Part shown: positions 49,855-60,305 of the stretch, one piece after another
Layout of the letters: each line of letters begins with the position of its first letter
How positions within the stretch are numbered: position 1 is the first letter of the stretch
NCBI GenBank assembly: GCA_023091665.1
Contig: JALJCQ010000003.1
Location: 2,232,001 to 2,296,000, forward strand
DNA: 64,000 nt
Direction of reading: 5' to 3'
From: Pythium myriotylum
Taxonomy: Eukaryota > Oomycota > Peronosporomycetes > Pythiales > Pythiaceae
The notes under the pieces: model-generated
Database searches by the model: none
What the model was told of the DNA's origin: nothing
Seen by the model: the letters and a program-made list of their open reading frames with translations, nothing else
Translations under genes and position numbers: made by a program

Positions 49855-52182
49855 ATGCTGCCGATCACGCAGTTCCCTCGTCGCTTCCCGACCGCCCACA
49901 CACGCATGTTACTGGCTTCGGCCCAGGCCGCCATCGCCCCACTCGGCTCCCAAGCTGCTACTGGACGCTCGGCTGCTCCGCTCGGTCGACTGGCGTCCTC
50001 CCTGAGCTCCTCAGCGGGCTCCTCCCATGAGGAGCTCAAGTCCGCCGCTGCTTCTTCTTCTCTCTCCTCCGGATCCCAGCTTCGTCGCGTGCAGACCAAG
50101 GCCTCGCCGCCGACCAACGCGCCGCTCGCCCCCACACAGACGCAGAGCTTCGCTACTGCTGCATCGGCTGCCGTCGCCGAGGAAGACGACGACAGTTACC
50201 TCTACGGCGTGCGCGACGACGACTGGTTCACGACGTCGCGCAACCCGCGAACGGACCCGAGTTTCCCGGGACGCGATCCGACCACGGGCCGTCTCCACTC
50301 GGTCGCTATGCCCAACTTGCGCTCGTGCTCGCGCGAGCAGATGCTCGACTACTTGGACAACACGTGGGCGCTCACCGACGCGCTCTTCTCCACGCTCCAG
50401 GGCGAGCACGCGTTCACGACGCCGCCGCCACACCAGCTGCGCCACCCGCTCATCTTCTACTACGGCCACCCGACCTGCTTCTTCATCAACAAACTCGTGG
50501 TCTCGGGACTCGTGAGCGAGCCGCTCAACACGTACTACGAGCAGATCTTCGAGGTCGGCGTGGACGAGATGCGCTGGGACGACATGTCTAAGAACGAAAT
50601 GCACTGGCCCAGCGTCGCTGATGTCACCGAGTACCGCCGCCAGGTCTACTCCATCGTGCGCAAGCTCGTGGAGACGCACCCGGGCCTCGCGCCTGGCCAC
50701 GCGCAGATCGACGAGAGCAATGAGCTCTGGGCGCTCTGCATGGCGCTCGAGCACGACCGGATCCACCTCGAGACCTCGTCCATGCTCATGCTCGAGCACC
50801 CGGTCGAGTTCTTCCTCAAGTCGGATCTGCTGGCCGACTACCATGAGAGCGCGTACCGCGAGACGTCGGCCAAGCGTCCGACTGCCGGCGTTGACTACCC
50901 AGTCAACAAGATGCTGCCGGTCCCTGCGAGCAAGGTCACCGTCGGCAAGCCGCGCGACTTCCCGTCCTTCGGCTGGGACAACGAGTACGGCCACAAGGAG
51001 ATCGACGTACCGGCTTGCGAGGCCTCGAAGTTCCTCATCTCGAACGGCGAGTTCTACGAGTTCGTGGCGAGCGGTGGCTACCTCGAGCCGTCCTACTGGA
51101 GCAAGCTCGGATGGGAGTGGCGCTGCTTCCGCAACACCAAGTGGCCCCAGTTCTGGGTGCCGGACGGACCGTCAGGCAGCCACCAGTACAAGCTCCGCGC
51201 GATCTTCGACGTGCTGCCGATGCAGTGGGACTGGCCGGCGCAGGTGAACTACCACGAGGCCAAGGCCTACTGCAAGTGGAAGAACGAGCGCGACGGCAAC
51301 AAGGACAAGGTCGTGTACCACCTCTCGACTGAACCGATCCACCAGCTCATGCGCGACGAGAAGGACCGCGCGATCCACACGGCGAGCGATGACGTGCTCG
51401 ACGTCTCCACGAAGATGGCCACCGAGCACAGCAAGAACCTCAACCTCTCGCATGCCTCCTTCACGCCCGTTGATGCCATGAAGCCCACGGCCTCCGGCTT
51501 CCACGATGTCTTCGGCAATGCCTGGGAGTGGTGCGAGGATGTCTTCAACGCGCTACCCGGATTCAAGCTCCACAAGTACTACGATGATTTCAGTGCCCCG
51601 TGCTTTGATGGCGAGCACCAGATCATCATGGGCGGCTCGTTCATTAGCACGGGTGACAATGGCGCGTCCAAGTACGCTCGCTACCACTTCCGCCCGCACT
51701 TTTTCCAGCACGCGGGCTTCCGTGTCGTCGCGCAGCCCGTGGATGCCGAGACCCAAAGCTTCACGCTCGCGACGACCTGCGTCAACGCACCGGGACCTTA
51801 CGCGACGCCTGAGCCGTACCGCTCAAGTGTGACGGTCTCACTCGTGAACGGCTCAACGACGAATGCCGCGAGCCACGACGCGCTCTTCGACGAGATCTAC
51901 CGCAAGAGTGAGAGCGTGCTGGAAAAGTTCGTGCAGTCAATTGGAACTGCCAACGCGACGATGCTCGTGCGAAATGGCCCGGAAGGTGCGATGAAGCTCA
52001 AAGACCAGCTTAAGAGCGGCGACGTCATGGTCGTGGTTTCGAATGACAAGGACAGTCTCGCAGAAGACCTGCTCGGCGAGTTCTCCCTCGTCCAGAGCGG
52101 TTCGGTGCCCGTGTTCTCCAAGGAAAGCGACACGGAGGCGCGCGTCGCGATCCACTCGGCCACGGCGTGGAAGAAGGAGTAA
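49855..52182 (+). CDS. OvoA-type 5-histidylcysteine sulfoxide synthase, no methyltransferase domain seen
   Basis: 775 residues from ATG 49855. The first 60 residues are Arg/Ala/Ser-rich with no acids near the start, suggesting organelle import. The N-terminal domain (about 100-350) contains the iron site HxxxHxE as 'EHDRIHLE' (about residue 301). The formylglycine-generating-enzyme-like domain follows (about 370-640) with 'GNAWEWCEDVF', 'GGSFIS', 'ARYHFRPHFF' and 'HAGFRVV'. OvoA joins cysteine and histidine oxidatively, the first step of ovothiol synthesis; EgtB homologues act in ergothioneine synthesis. The C-terminal 130 residues show no SAM-binding GxGxG pattern, so the methylation step would need another protein. 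A longer upstream open frame (from 49498) looks untranslated. Confidence 0.82.
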   Translation: MLPITQFPRRFPTAHTRMLLASAQAAIAPLGSQAATGRSAAPLGRLASSLSSSAGSSHEELKSAAASSSLSSGSQLRRVQTKASPPTNAPLAPTQTQSFATAASAAVAEEDDDSYLYGVRDDDWFTTSRNPRTDPSFPGRDPTTGRLHSVAMPNLRSCSREQMLDYLDNTWALTDALFSTLQGEHAFTTPPPHQLRHPLIFYYGHPTCFFINKLVVSGLVSEPLNTYYEQIFEVGVDEMRWDDMSKNEMHWPSVADVTEYRRQVYSIVRKLVETHPGLAPGHAQIDESNELWALCMALEHDRIHLETSSMLMLEHPVEFFLKSDLLADYHESAYRETSAKRPTAGVDYPVNKMLPVPASKVTVGKPRDFPSFGWDNEYGHKEIDVPACEASKFLISNGEFYEFVASGGYLEPSYWSKLGWEWRCFRNTKWPQFWVPDGPSGSHQYKLRAIFDVLPMQWDWPAQVNYHEAKAYCKWKNERDGNKDKVVYHLSTEPIHQLMRDEKDRAIHTASDDVLDVSTKMATEHSKNLNLSHASFTPVDAMKPTASGFHDVFGNAWEWCEDVFNALPGFKLHKYYDDFSAPCFDGEHQIIMGGSFISTGDNGASKYARYHFRPHFFQHAGFRVVAQPVDAETQSFTLATTCVNAPGPYATPEPYRSSVTVSLVNGSTTNAASHDALFDEIYRKSESVLEKFVQSIGTANATMLVRNGPEGAMKLKDQLKSGDVMVVVSNDKDSLAEDLLGEFSLVQSGSVPVFSKESDTEARVAIHSATAWKKE

Positions 52183-52500
52183 GAAATGGCTGGATGAACG
52201 CGAGTGCGAAGATCGCGCGATCGTTTATTATGATATATGTACCCATATCAAATTCACTAAGTGATCCGGTCTCTTTTTTGTTCGAGTTGTGAACGTAGGT
52301 CCGCGTATATTTTTGGCGATCCGCGTGATCTTCTCCTGATCAAGCGCTTCGCGTCCTGTGGATCTGATGCAGATCGGCTGAAGCCTTATCCTCTATGGGA
52401 ATCACACGGCACGGGGATCAGCGACGGCTCATTGCGTTCTCCAGGAAGCAGCAGCCGAGTGTTCGCAGTCGGCTGTCCAGGCGACTTCACTGCACGAGCG

Positions 52501-54369
52501 ATGAAGGGCTTGATGCTCAAGCGGTCGACGCGAAAGCGAGACAAAGGTCGGTCGTCGCCTAGTAAGGTGCTCTTCCAGGATCCGGTCGGCCACGCGCTGC
52601 CGCCGTCGCTACAGAGCTTCCGCTGGAACGTGGACAAGGTCGAGCGCAAGCTGCAGGAGAAGATCCAGGAGAAGACCAAGATCGCTGGCAACTTTGTGTA
52701 TCAGCAAGCGTACCGGCTGCTCGAATGCACGCGCGGTGAAGGCATCGACTTTGTGTCGTTTAAAGAGCAGCTCCGTATCAAGTTCGGTATCATTCTCGAA
52801 GATAGTGAGCTGCAACTGCTCTTCGACAAGTACGATGAGGACCGGAACGGCACGATCGACCTGAACGAGTTCATCCGCCGCGTGCTGCCGCCAGATTACC
52901 ACTACGGGCGCCAGTGGTTCGAACTGAGCCAGCAAGAGAGCGAGGAGAGGCAGGCGGCACTCAAGCGAGAGTCGCGCAACGACTTTCTCATGGGCATGGG
53001 CATCGTGCGCGACGACATCGACAACACGGGCGAGACTTCCAACTGGACACTTGAGACGCTCATGAAGCAGATCCAGACCAAGGTCGTTCAGAAGACGCCG
53101 AGTGGAGACGACCAGTACCGACGTGCGTTCAAGATGCTGCGCTCGGGACGCGACCAAGGGATCCGCATGCGTGAGCTGCGCAACAATTTGAAGACCAAGT
53201 TCGGCATTTTCGTGAGTGAGAAGCAAATGCGCGAGCTGTTCGCCGAATTCGACATGGACGGCAGCGGCGAAATCGACCTCAAAGAGTTTTTGCAGTTTGT
53301 CGAGCCACCAGCGTATCCTGGCAATAGCAAGGTGCCGAGGGGTCTCTGGACCGAGGAGGCTGGTGGTGGGGAAGGAGATGAGGGCGAGGACGAAGATAAT
53401 GGAGAAGAGGGAGGGGAGACAGGTGGACACGCAGATGACTCAAGCACTCTGGGAGATGATCACCACCACCACCACAATAGCCGAGTTCCGGAGGATCGCC
53501 CTCCGTCTGCTCGTGGACACCGGCAGCAGGAGGAAACTGCGCCTCGCCATGGCCTCTCGGGGCCGTCGACGTCCACCAAGAACGTGATCAAGAAGGAGCG
53601 GCCCATGAGTGCCAACCCCAAGAAGCAGGCCATGCTCAAGCAGCGTCGCGAGCAAATGGCTTCGACCTCGCAGCTGCTTGAAAAGCACTTGCGCGACGCC
53701 GAGGCCCAGACCCAGGCACTCGGTGGCGGCCATCACTCGGTGACTAAGGCCACACAGACGCGGCGTCTGACCATGTCGATGGCTGATATTCACAGCCTCG
53801 ATCGCCCGGCGACAGCTGACAATAAGCGCGTCAACTTCCAGCGTTCCCAGCCCGCGGTCGAGGAAGATGACGGTACTTCTGTACGCAGCGGTGCGTCCTC
53901 GGCCTCGACACTTCGCCCTCGTAGCGCGAGCAGCGTCGCGTCGTCTCGCACGTCAGCGGCATCGCTCTCGTCGAGCGTGCGAGGGGCCTCGTACATGCGG
54001 CGACCATCGACGCCGCAGCATCTCCGTCAGAAGTGCCTCGAGTCGAGGCTCGCCGGCGCCGTGGCGCAGTCAACCGGCAAGGACTCTCCTCAGTCCAAGC
54101 AGCCAAAGAAAGCCCAGGCGACAGCAGACCGTGGGGTTGTCAAACGAGCAAGTGCGAGTGGACCGACTCAGATTCAAACGCGAGCACGAGAGCAGCGACG
54201 CCACTCGTACTCGGAAGTCGATTACGAACCGGAGCGCGACTCGGATCACGACGAGTATGAAGCTCCGCGAGTGGCTCGCGTGCACCCGAAGCAGCACGAC
54301 CCGCGGCCATACTCACAGGGCGGCCGCGTGCTGCTGCGAAGCAAAGTCAGCTCTGCTGGGTGCAGATAA
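52501..54369 (+). CDS. EF-hand protein with long disordered C-terminus
   Basis: 622 residues from ATG 52501; an in-frame ATG at 52261, only 78 bp after the previous gene, would add 80 residues and is less likely. Two calcium-binding-type loops are evident, 'DKYDEDRNGTIDLNEF' (about residue 115) and 'AEFDMDGSGEIDLKEF' (about residue 255), each preceded by a more degenerate hand ('FVSFKEQLRIKFGI', 'MRELRNNLKTKFGI'), so there are probably two EF-hand pairs. Residues about 280-622 are low-complexity, with Glu/Asp/Gly, His, and Ser/Arg-rich blocks. A calcium sensor or flagellar/cytoskeletal protein is possible. No catalytic domain was seen. Confidence 0.75.
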   Translation: MKGLMLKRSTRKRDKGRSSPSKVLFQDPVGHALPPSLQSFRWNVDKVERKLQEKIQEKTKIAGNFVYQQAYRLLECTRGEGIDFVSFKEQLRIKFGIILEDSELQLLFDKYDEDRNGTIDLNEFIRRVLPPDYHYGRQWFELSQQESEERQAALKRESRNDFLMGMGIVRDDIDNTGETSNWTLETLMKQIQTKVVQKTPSGDDQYRRAFKMLRSGRDQGIRMRELRNNLKTKFGIFVSEKQMRELFAEFDMDGSGEIDLKEFLQFVEPPAYPGNSKVPRGLWTEEAGGGEGDEGEDEDNGEEGGETGGHADDSSTLGDDHHHHHNSRVPEDRPPSARGHRQQEETAPRHGLSGPSTSTKNVIKKERPMSANPKKQAMLKQRREQMASTSQLLEKHLRDAEAQTQALGGGHHSVTKATQTRRLTMSMADIHSLDRPATADNKRVNFQRSQPAVEEDDGTSVRSGASSASTLRPRSASSVASSRTSAASLSSSVRGASYMRRPSTPQHLRQKCLESRLAGAVAQSTGKDSPQSKQPKKAQATADRGVVKRASASGPTQIQTRAREQRRHSYSEVDYEPERDSDHDEYEAPRVARVHPKQHDPRPYSQGGRVLLRSKVSSAGCR

Positions 54370-55308
54370 AGTTGCAACTCGTACTAGTAGGACGCCTAGT
54401 GTATAAGGCAGAATGAGACTGTATGATACGAGAAGAAGCTTTGCTGACTCCGTGAAAGGGGGCTGTGGTTGGCCCGATCACAAGAATAGAGCCCATGTCG
54501 ACCCCTGAGCTGAAGATGACGACGTGCAGGACCCATAGTCCTCCACAAACCATATCCTCGAGGTGAAAGTATCACGTACTTCTCCGACCAAGCCGAAGCC
54601 ATGAACCGACGAAATCTGCCACAAAGCTCAATGGGATTGCATCGCGTGACACCGTTTGGACAGAGAGTCAATTAGCTTGGTTGTCGGGAGCTGCCAAGAC
54701 AGACGTGGGCATTCGCGACGAGACCACAGGGCCGACGGTCGACTGCGACAGGCTGCTGACTCTGGGTGAATCGCACGGGTTGCTGATTCGCATCGTGCCT
54801 TAGCGCTTATTCGAGACTCGTCTATTATTAGTCTGGAGCGTATGCAGACCAAACACCGACGAGACCAAACCACAGAAACCTCTGTGAGCAACGCTGTTCA
54901 GTCCACGAAGAGCACAGACTTCTCCACACGAGAGGACGGTGTCTTACATGGACTGGACGGCGTTAAAAGACATGTTTCTTGCGCTCTGCCTTTCCTTCAG
55001 CTTTCGTAGGCCTTGTCTGCGCATAGCCGTGCTGTCGAGACGGCTCTCGACTGTCTGGTCCACGGTCCATGGGCTTAGTATGGCCAGGAAGATCTGGTCG
55101 CTGTCAATGAGCTGATTGATCAGTCGCAGTCCCATCCACCTCTCCTTTGGAGGCGAGTTCGGTATATATTTGAGAGTGAGTTCACGCTAGCTACAGATAT
55201 GGTACAGCGCCTTTGGCCACCGGATGCGTCGTTCAGCCTTTGGAGACGTCTTCATCTGCGATGGGGGGATGGCGGTCCTGGTCCTTCTCGGTTTCCACAC
55301 GACAACGC
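54370..55308. other. Intergenic region
   Basis: About 940 bp between two genes ending towards each other. Short minus-strand frames (87 and 91 codons) show no domain and no spliced model could be made. Confidence 0.5.
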
Positions 55309-56382
55309 TCATACTCCAGCGGCGCTGCCGTCGTCCGAGTCCACGTCGGTGGTCTGCTCGTCGTCCGAGTCGTCCTCGTCCTTGCAGGCGAGCGGGTCTT
55401 CTTCGAAGATGCAGCCGAGCGCGCAGAGCGGCGCGTACTTGACGCGGTTCTTGACGATCACGTCCGTGAGCTCGGGTCTCCGCGCGATCGAGGCCACGAG
55501 CTGCGGGTCGTTGGCGAACGCGTGGTCCACCTGCTCGACGCTCTGCTCGGGCGCGCCCATGCCGTTGGTCTCGAGCAAGTAGGTGATATGCGAGAAGCCG
55601 TTGCGGTTGGCGACGTCGAAGGGCGTCTCCTCGCGCACGTTGGGCATCTCCGGGTCGGCGCCGGCCGTGAGCAGCAGGTACGTGGCGCGGTAGTGGCCTT
55701 CGCTGCAGGCAAAGTGGAGCGGCGTGTTGCCTTCGCGGTCCTCGGCGTCCGGGTCGGCGCCTCGGTCGAGCAGCATCTCGACGACCTCGGACGCGCCGGC
55801 GCGGCTCGCGAGCATGAGCGGCGTGAGCAGCTTGGGCTTGGTGATGGCGTCGACGCGCGCGCCATGCGCGAGCAGCATGGCGACGACCTCGGTGAAGCCG
55901 TTCTTGGCCGCGACATGGATGGCCTGGAAGCCCGTGGCGTTCTGCGCCGCGAGGTCGACGCGCGCCTTGTGCTCGAGCAGGATCTTGACGGCGTGCTCGC
56001 GGTTCTTCTCGCAGGCGAGGAAGAGCGGCGAGAGCCCGTCGGGCGTCACGGCGTTGACGTCGGCGCCGCGCTCGAGCAGCAGCGAGAGGATGCGGTGGTG
56101 GCCGCGCGAGGCCGCGACGTGGAGCGGCGCGTCGCCCGAGGCCGAGCGCGCGTTCACGTCGGCGCCGAGCGCGAGCTGCTCCGAGACGTCGACGAGCGCG
56201 CCGCGCGTGACGGCGTCGAGCAGCTTCTTGCGGCTCTTGGGGCGCGCGACGTGCTTGAGCTCCGAGAGCTTGTGCCCGAGGAACTGCCAGACCCGAGAGC
56301 GCGGGAGGTGCTTGTCGAGAGCTGAGGACGACGACGTGGTCGGCACGAGCGCCGTGGACGTGGTCGTGGTCGTGAGCGCCAT
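55309..56382 (-). CDS. Ankyrin-repeat protein
   Basis: 357 residues from ATG 56382. An upstream extension to 56664 passes through the poly-G tract and is unlikely to be coding. After a Thr/Ser-rich leader, about seven ankyrin repeats run from residue 55 to 280, for example 'GDAPLHVAASRGHHRILSLL', 'GNTPLHFACSEGHYRATYLL' and 'ETPFDVANRNGFSHITYLLE', with consensus TPLH and GADV/PNA spacing. The C-terminus is acidic and Asp/Ser-rich. Ankyrin solenoids bind other proteins; the partner is unknown. Not closely similar to the ankyrin pseudogene at 36.8 kb, which is split by introns. Confidence 0.85.
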   Translation of the reverse strand: MALTTTTTSTALVPTTSSSSALDKHLPRSRVWQFLGHKLSELKHVARPKSRKKLLDAVTRGALVDVSEQLALGADVNARSASGDAPLHVAASRGHHRILSLLLERGADVNAVTPDGLSPLFLACEKNREHAVKILLEHKARVDLAAQNATGFQAIHVAAKNGFTEVVAMLLAHGARVDAITKPKLLTPLMLASRAGASEVVEMLLDRGADPDAEDREGNTPLHFACSEGHYRATYLLLTAGADPEMPNVREETPFDVANRNGFSHITYLLETNGMGAPEQSVEQVDHAFANDPQLVASIARRPELTDVIVKNRVKYAPLCALGCIFEEDPLACKDEDDSDDEQTTDVDSDDGSAAGV

Positions 56383-56456
56383 GGGGACCGAGCGGACGGA
56401 CGGACGGAGGTGGTTAGTTTTAGACGCGTGGGCCTCGAAGAGGACGAGGACGAGGA

Positions 56457-56476
56457 GGGGGGGGGGGGGGGGGGGG
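56457..56476. repeat. Poly-G tract (20 nt)
   Basis: Twenty consecutive G just upstream of the ankyrin gene start, on the plus strand (poly-C on the coding strand). Such runs are prone to sequencing length error and to G-quadruplex formation. Confidence 0.9.
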
Positions 56477-57423
56477 ATACGCAGCGGACCACTACGGCAA
56501 GCGACGCGCTGGTTAGACTTCCAGAGGGAGTGTGAGTCGAGAACTGTTTGTTCTCCGTCCGCTCTCTCTGGGCGTGGGTAAGAGACGGCGAGTTCGGGAC
56601 TGGCGCGCGACCAGCTGCGCCACGACCAACTCTTTTCGTGCGTCACAACGCCACGACGCGTCAACGCCGTAGATCAAGGAACGCGGCGCCCGTGAGCGCG
56701 GAGAGGAGATGGGGACACGCGTCGAGATGCCGCGCCGGAGGGTTTTTTCCCAACGAGTGGCCGACGGTTTAGACGCCGCGGACGAGCGGCGGCCACGAGC
56801 AGGAATCGGAAATACATGGTTAGACTTTCGACTGCCTCTCCCTCCCCCCCGTCCCCACGGTGGACGCGCCGACTCGCATAGGGTGGCTGCTCGTGGCTGC
56901 GGACCCAGAGAGCAGAGAAGCCCCGGAACGGTTCCGCGCGGTTTTGTTCCTGCCCGCAGGATCTGGCCAGCAGGCACGAGGGCGGAACGTCACGGCAAAC
57001 CAGCCGGGCGGGTAAAGACCGGGCGCACGCTGCGCCTCGACTCTCTCTGGGCAAACGGGATCGAGCCAGCGCGTCTCAGGCGTCCGGATAAGTGAGAACA
57101 GGCAATTGGCTCGCGTCCGGATACCGAAATGGCCAGTCGCAAAACGAGGTGGGATTGTTTTTTCCCAGGGTGAGTATGCGACGATGGGCGCTGATCTTCT
57201 CATGTGATCTCCGCGACAACCCACGCGCGGCTGTCGATCGCCGCGCGGCGTGGGAACAAGGGGGAGGCTTCCCACGAGCTGAGAACGAGAGGTTCCGCCG
57301 AACATTACTGCGGGGTCACGTCAGCGCGTTCCAAAAGTCCATCCACTTGTCGATATCAAAATGATATCGACATTCACGACGTCGATATTGGAGGTGAACA
57401 ATGCACCGCAACCCATCGCGTGA
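56477..57423. other. Intergenic region with a short perfect hairpin
   Basis: About 950 bp with no supportable gene; minus-strand frames of 126-161 codons have no domain. GTCGATATCA (57349-57358) and TGATATCGAC (57362-57371) form a perfect 10-bp stem with a 3-nt loop, 53 nt before the dihydrouridine synthase ATG. A third half-site 'gtcgatatt' follows. Confidence 0.5.
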
Positions 57424-58897
57424 ATGGCTGCAAGGCTCGTCAAGCGAATGGCGAGCTCGTCGTCGACCGCGGTGGCGACGCGCGTCTCGCCAGTCGCGCG
57501 GCTCTCGATCGCGCCCATGGTGAGCCAGAGAATGCGCGCAAAGGCGGCCATGGCCATGTGGAAGGTTGCTCACGGTGCGCCGCGTCTGGTGGACGATGAT
57601 AGATGGACTGGACGGACCGCCACTACCGCTTCCTCATGCGACTCATCACCAAGCGCACGCTGCTCTACACCGAGATGATCGTGGACCAAACTGTATGGAT
57701 CTCTTCACGTTGTTGACGCGGTCTAGTTGCTCGTTGCTGACAGCGACTTTACAGTTGGTCCACCAGCAGCATAACCTGCCCTACTTTTTGGGCCACAGCC
57801 GCGTAGAAGCCCCGCTCGCGATCCAACTGGGTGGCAACAGCGTTCAAGACCTCGGTCGTGCGTTCTCGCTCTCGGATTATGCTGCTCTTTGCGGGAATCG
57901 TCGCTGACTGATCCGTGATAACCATAGTGGCTGCCTCGATCTGCACCGACTACGGCGGCTTTGACGAGATCAACCTGAATGCCGGCTGCCCGAGCAATCT
58001 GGTCGCGAGTCGCTGCTTTGGCGCGCGACTCATGCTCGATCCAGAGCGCGTCCGGGATATTTGCCGCAGCATGGCGACGCGCATCGCGGAGAAGGCGAAC
58101 GAAGGTATCACCTTGCCCGAGGTCACAGTCAAGTGTCGCATTGGTGTCGATGACCACGATTCGTACGAAGAGCTCCACAATTTCATCACGGTCGTCGCGG
58201 AGGCAGGTGTCACACACTTCATTGTCCATGCACGCAAGTGTCTCCTCAACGGACTGAGCACGCACGAAAACCGCACGATCCCGCCGCTCAAGTATGACTG
58301 GGTGTATCGACTCAAGGAGGACTTCCCACAGTTTCAATTCACGCTCAACGGCGGCGTGCAGAGCATTCAACATGCGAAGGAGCTACTCGACAGCACCAAC
58401 ATTGACGGCGTCATGATTGGTCGCGCCGCGTACAATAATCCCTGGAACTTTCGTGACGCCGATCGGCTCATTTTTGGAGAAGAAAAGAACCCGAACTTGT
58501 CCCGACGAGAGATCGTCGCGCAGTACCTGGACTACGCTGAAGAGATGCAGAACACGTGGGGGTACCTCGAGCCCAAGCTGCCACATCCGTACATCATGCC
58601 AACATCGTTGCTCATGAAGCCATTACTTGGCCTGTTCACGTACGCCTGCATGTCTGTGGTGTTCTTTTTTATGACGGCGACTAACTTTGTGGGCGTTCCT
58701 TGTTTGGCAGGGGCGAGTACGGCGGAAAAGCCTTCAAGCGACGTATTTCGGAACGCTTCACACGAAAGGACCTACCCAAACCGCAGATCCGCGAGCTGAT
58801 TGAGTATGCCCTTCCAGCGATTCCCGACGACGTCCTCGATGCTCGGGTCGAGGACGAGCTGCTCAATCAAAATTTAGAACTAGCCGCGAGCTCCTAG
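57424..58897 (+). CDS. tRNA-dihydrouridine synthase, DusA-type
   Basis: Five exons (57424-57519, 57603-57692, 57755-57857, 57928-58639, 58711-58897) join in phase to 395 residues. The N-terminus reads as a possible organelle presequence. The FMN TIM barrel follows: 'RLSIAPM' running into '[15 protein letters not shown]' across the first splice, 'YTEMIV', 'LGGNS', then '[11 protein letters not shown]' with the active-site region, 'VKCRIGVDD', '[14 protein letters not shown]', 'NGGV' and '[13 protein letters not shown]'. The motif '[11 protein letters not shown]' is typical of the DusA group that reduces U20/U20a of tRNA. Introns are 62-83 nt, the third with a GTGCGT donor. The next gene, on the opposite strand, is a second Dus. 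Confidence 0.92.
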
Positions 58898-58954
58898 AGG
58901 CATTAAACGTGAGGTCGCATCTGGATAACTCGTTAAATTATGGGCACTAGGCCC

Positions 58955-59681
58955 TTAGCAAGTGGCCTCCTCTTGCTCTTGATCTCGCTGTTGCTGAAGC
59001 ACCAGCTGCTGGGCTTCCCATTCATCGAGGAACTGTAGCGATTCGTCGATCACTTGATAGACCTCTTCCGGGGTTTGCACTTTTGCAAACCGCTCGCGAA
59101 TGTGTCGTGCATTTGGCATCCCCTTTAGATAACTCGGATAAAACTTCTTCATGCGTGCGAATCCAACGAGTCTCGGCGTCAGCAAGAGCTCTTCAAAGTA
59201 TTTCGTGTGCTGCCTCATCGCCTCGAGCTTCTCACGAGGTGGGACGTGGGATGTGTCCGGGTATCCCTGGAACAGCCACGGGTTCCCGAACAACGCGCGG
59301 CCGAGCATGACGCCGTCGACGCCATATGTGTCCACTTTGTGCTGCGCATCAACCAAGCTCGTGACGTCGCCATTACCCAGCACGAGTGCTGACGAGCCTG
59401 TCGACCGCACGAGGTGGACAATGTCACCGATCACGTCCCAGTGGGCTGGCACCTTGGACATTTCGTCGCGTGTGCGTCCGTGGATCGTGAGCACCTCGGG
59501 CTCCGTGTCGAGCAGCCTGAGCACCCAGTCATGGTAGTCGATCTCGTGGAAGCCGATACGAGTCTTGACGGTCACGGGCAGGTCGCCGGCTCCTCGCTTG
59601 CACGCACGCACGATCTCCTGAGCCAATGACGGGTTCTGGATCAGCGCGGCGCCGCTGCCTTGCTTGTTCACGTTGTCTTCT

Positions 59682-59716
<35 letters not shown>

Positions 59717-60132
59717 GAGGTCGCGCACGATCATTGCCGACTGCCAATGTTGCGCGTACGTTAGTCCTCCTCATCCACACGGATAGAGCTCCGGTTAGTC
59801 GCACCTCGTAAAACTGCTCGGGCTTGGAGCCGAAGAGCTGCGCGACCACGGGCCGCTCCTGCTCGGCGTACATGAGCGTCGTCATCATGCGCTGGCGAGA
59901 CGAAGAGTCGTGCACGAGCGCCTCGCAGCTCACGAACTCGGTCCACATGACCTGGAGGCAGTTAAGTCGGATGGTTAGTCAACTGGTACGTTCTTAGACG
60001 CTGCGCGGTCTATCGCACCGTGGGCTTGGCCATGTCCGTGATGATGCGTCTAAACGCGACGTCCGTGACGTTCGCCATGGGCGCCACGCAGTAAATGGGC
60101 TTGAGCAGCCGCCGCCAGAAGCTCGCGCTCAT
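58955..60132 (-). CDS. tRNA-dihydrouridine synthase, DusB-like
   Basis: Three exons (60132-60019, 59951-59805, 59740-58955) join in phase to 348 residues. 'IYCVAPMANVTDVAFRRII' opens the barrel, then 'RPVVAQLFGSKPEQFYE', 'GIDINMGCPEDNVNKQGSGA' with the active-site Cys region, 'VKTRIGFHEIDYHDW', 'LTIHGRTRDEMS', 'GNGDV' and 'VMLGRALFGNPWLF'. The 'IHGRTR' and 'NKQGSGAAL' motifs place it with the DusB/Dus1 side of the family, separate from the DusA-type neighbour. The C-terminal 30 residues are Gln/Glu-rich. The two Dus genes end 57 bp apart. Confidence 0.9.
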
Positions 60133-60305
60133 GACTCCTCGTCGCTGGGCGTCTCGCGTTTGATCGACGCGCTTCATTCGTCGCCGTTGAGCAGAGATGT
60201 ACCATACTTCCGGTACATGGGTTCATGTTATATGTCACTCAAACGCGGTTATATGTCACAACGAGGAGCTCCGAGTTTTTTCTTTTCCTTTGAGAAACTG
60301 CGCCC

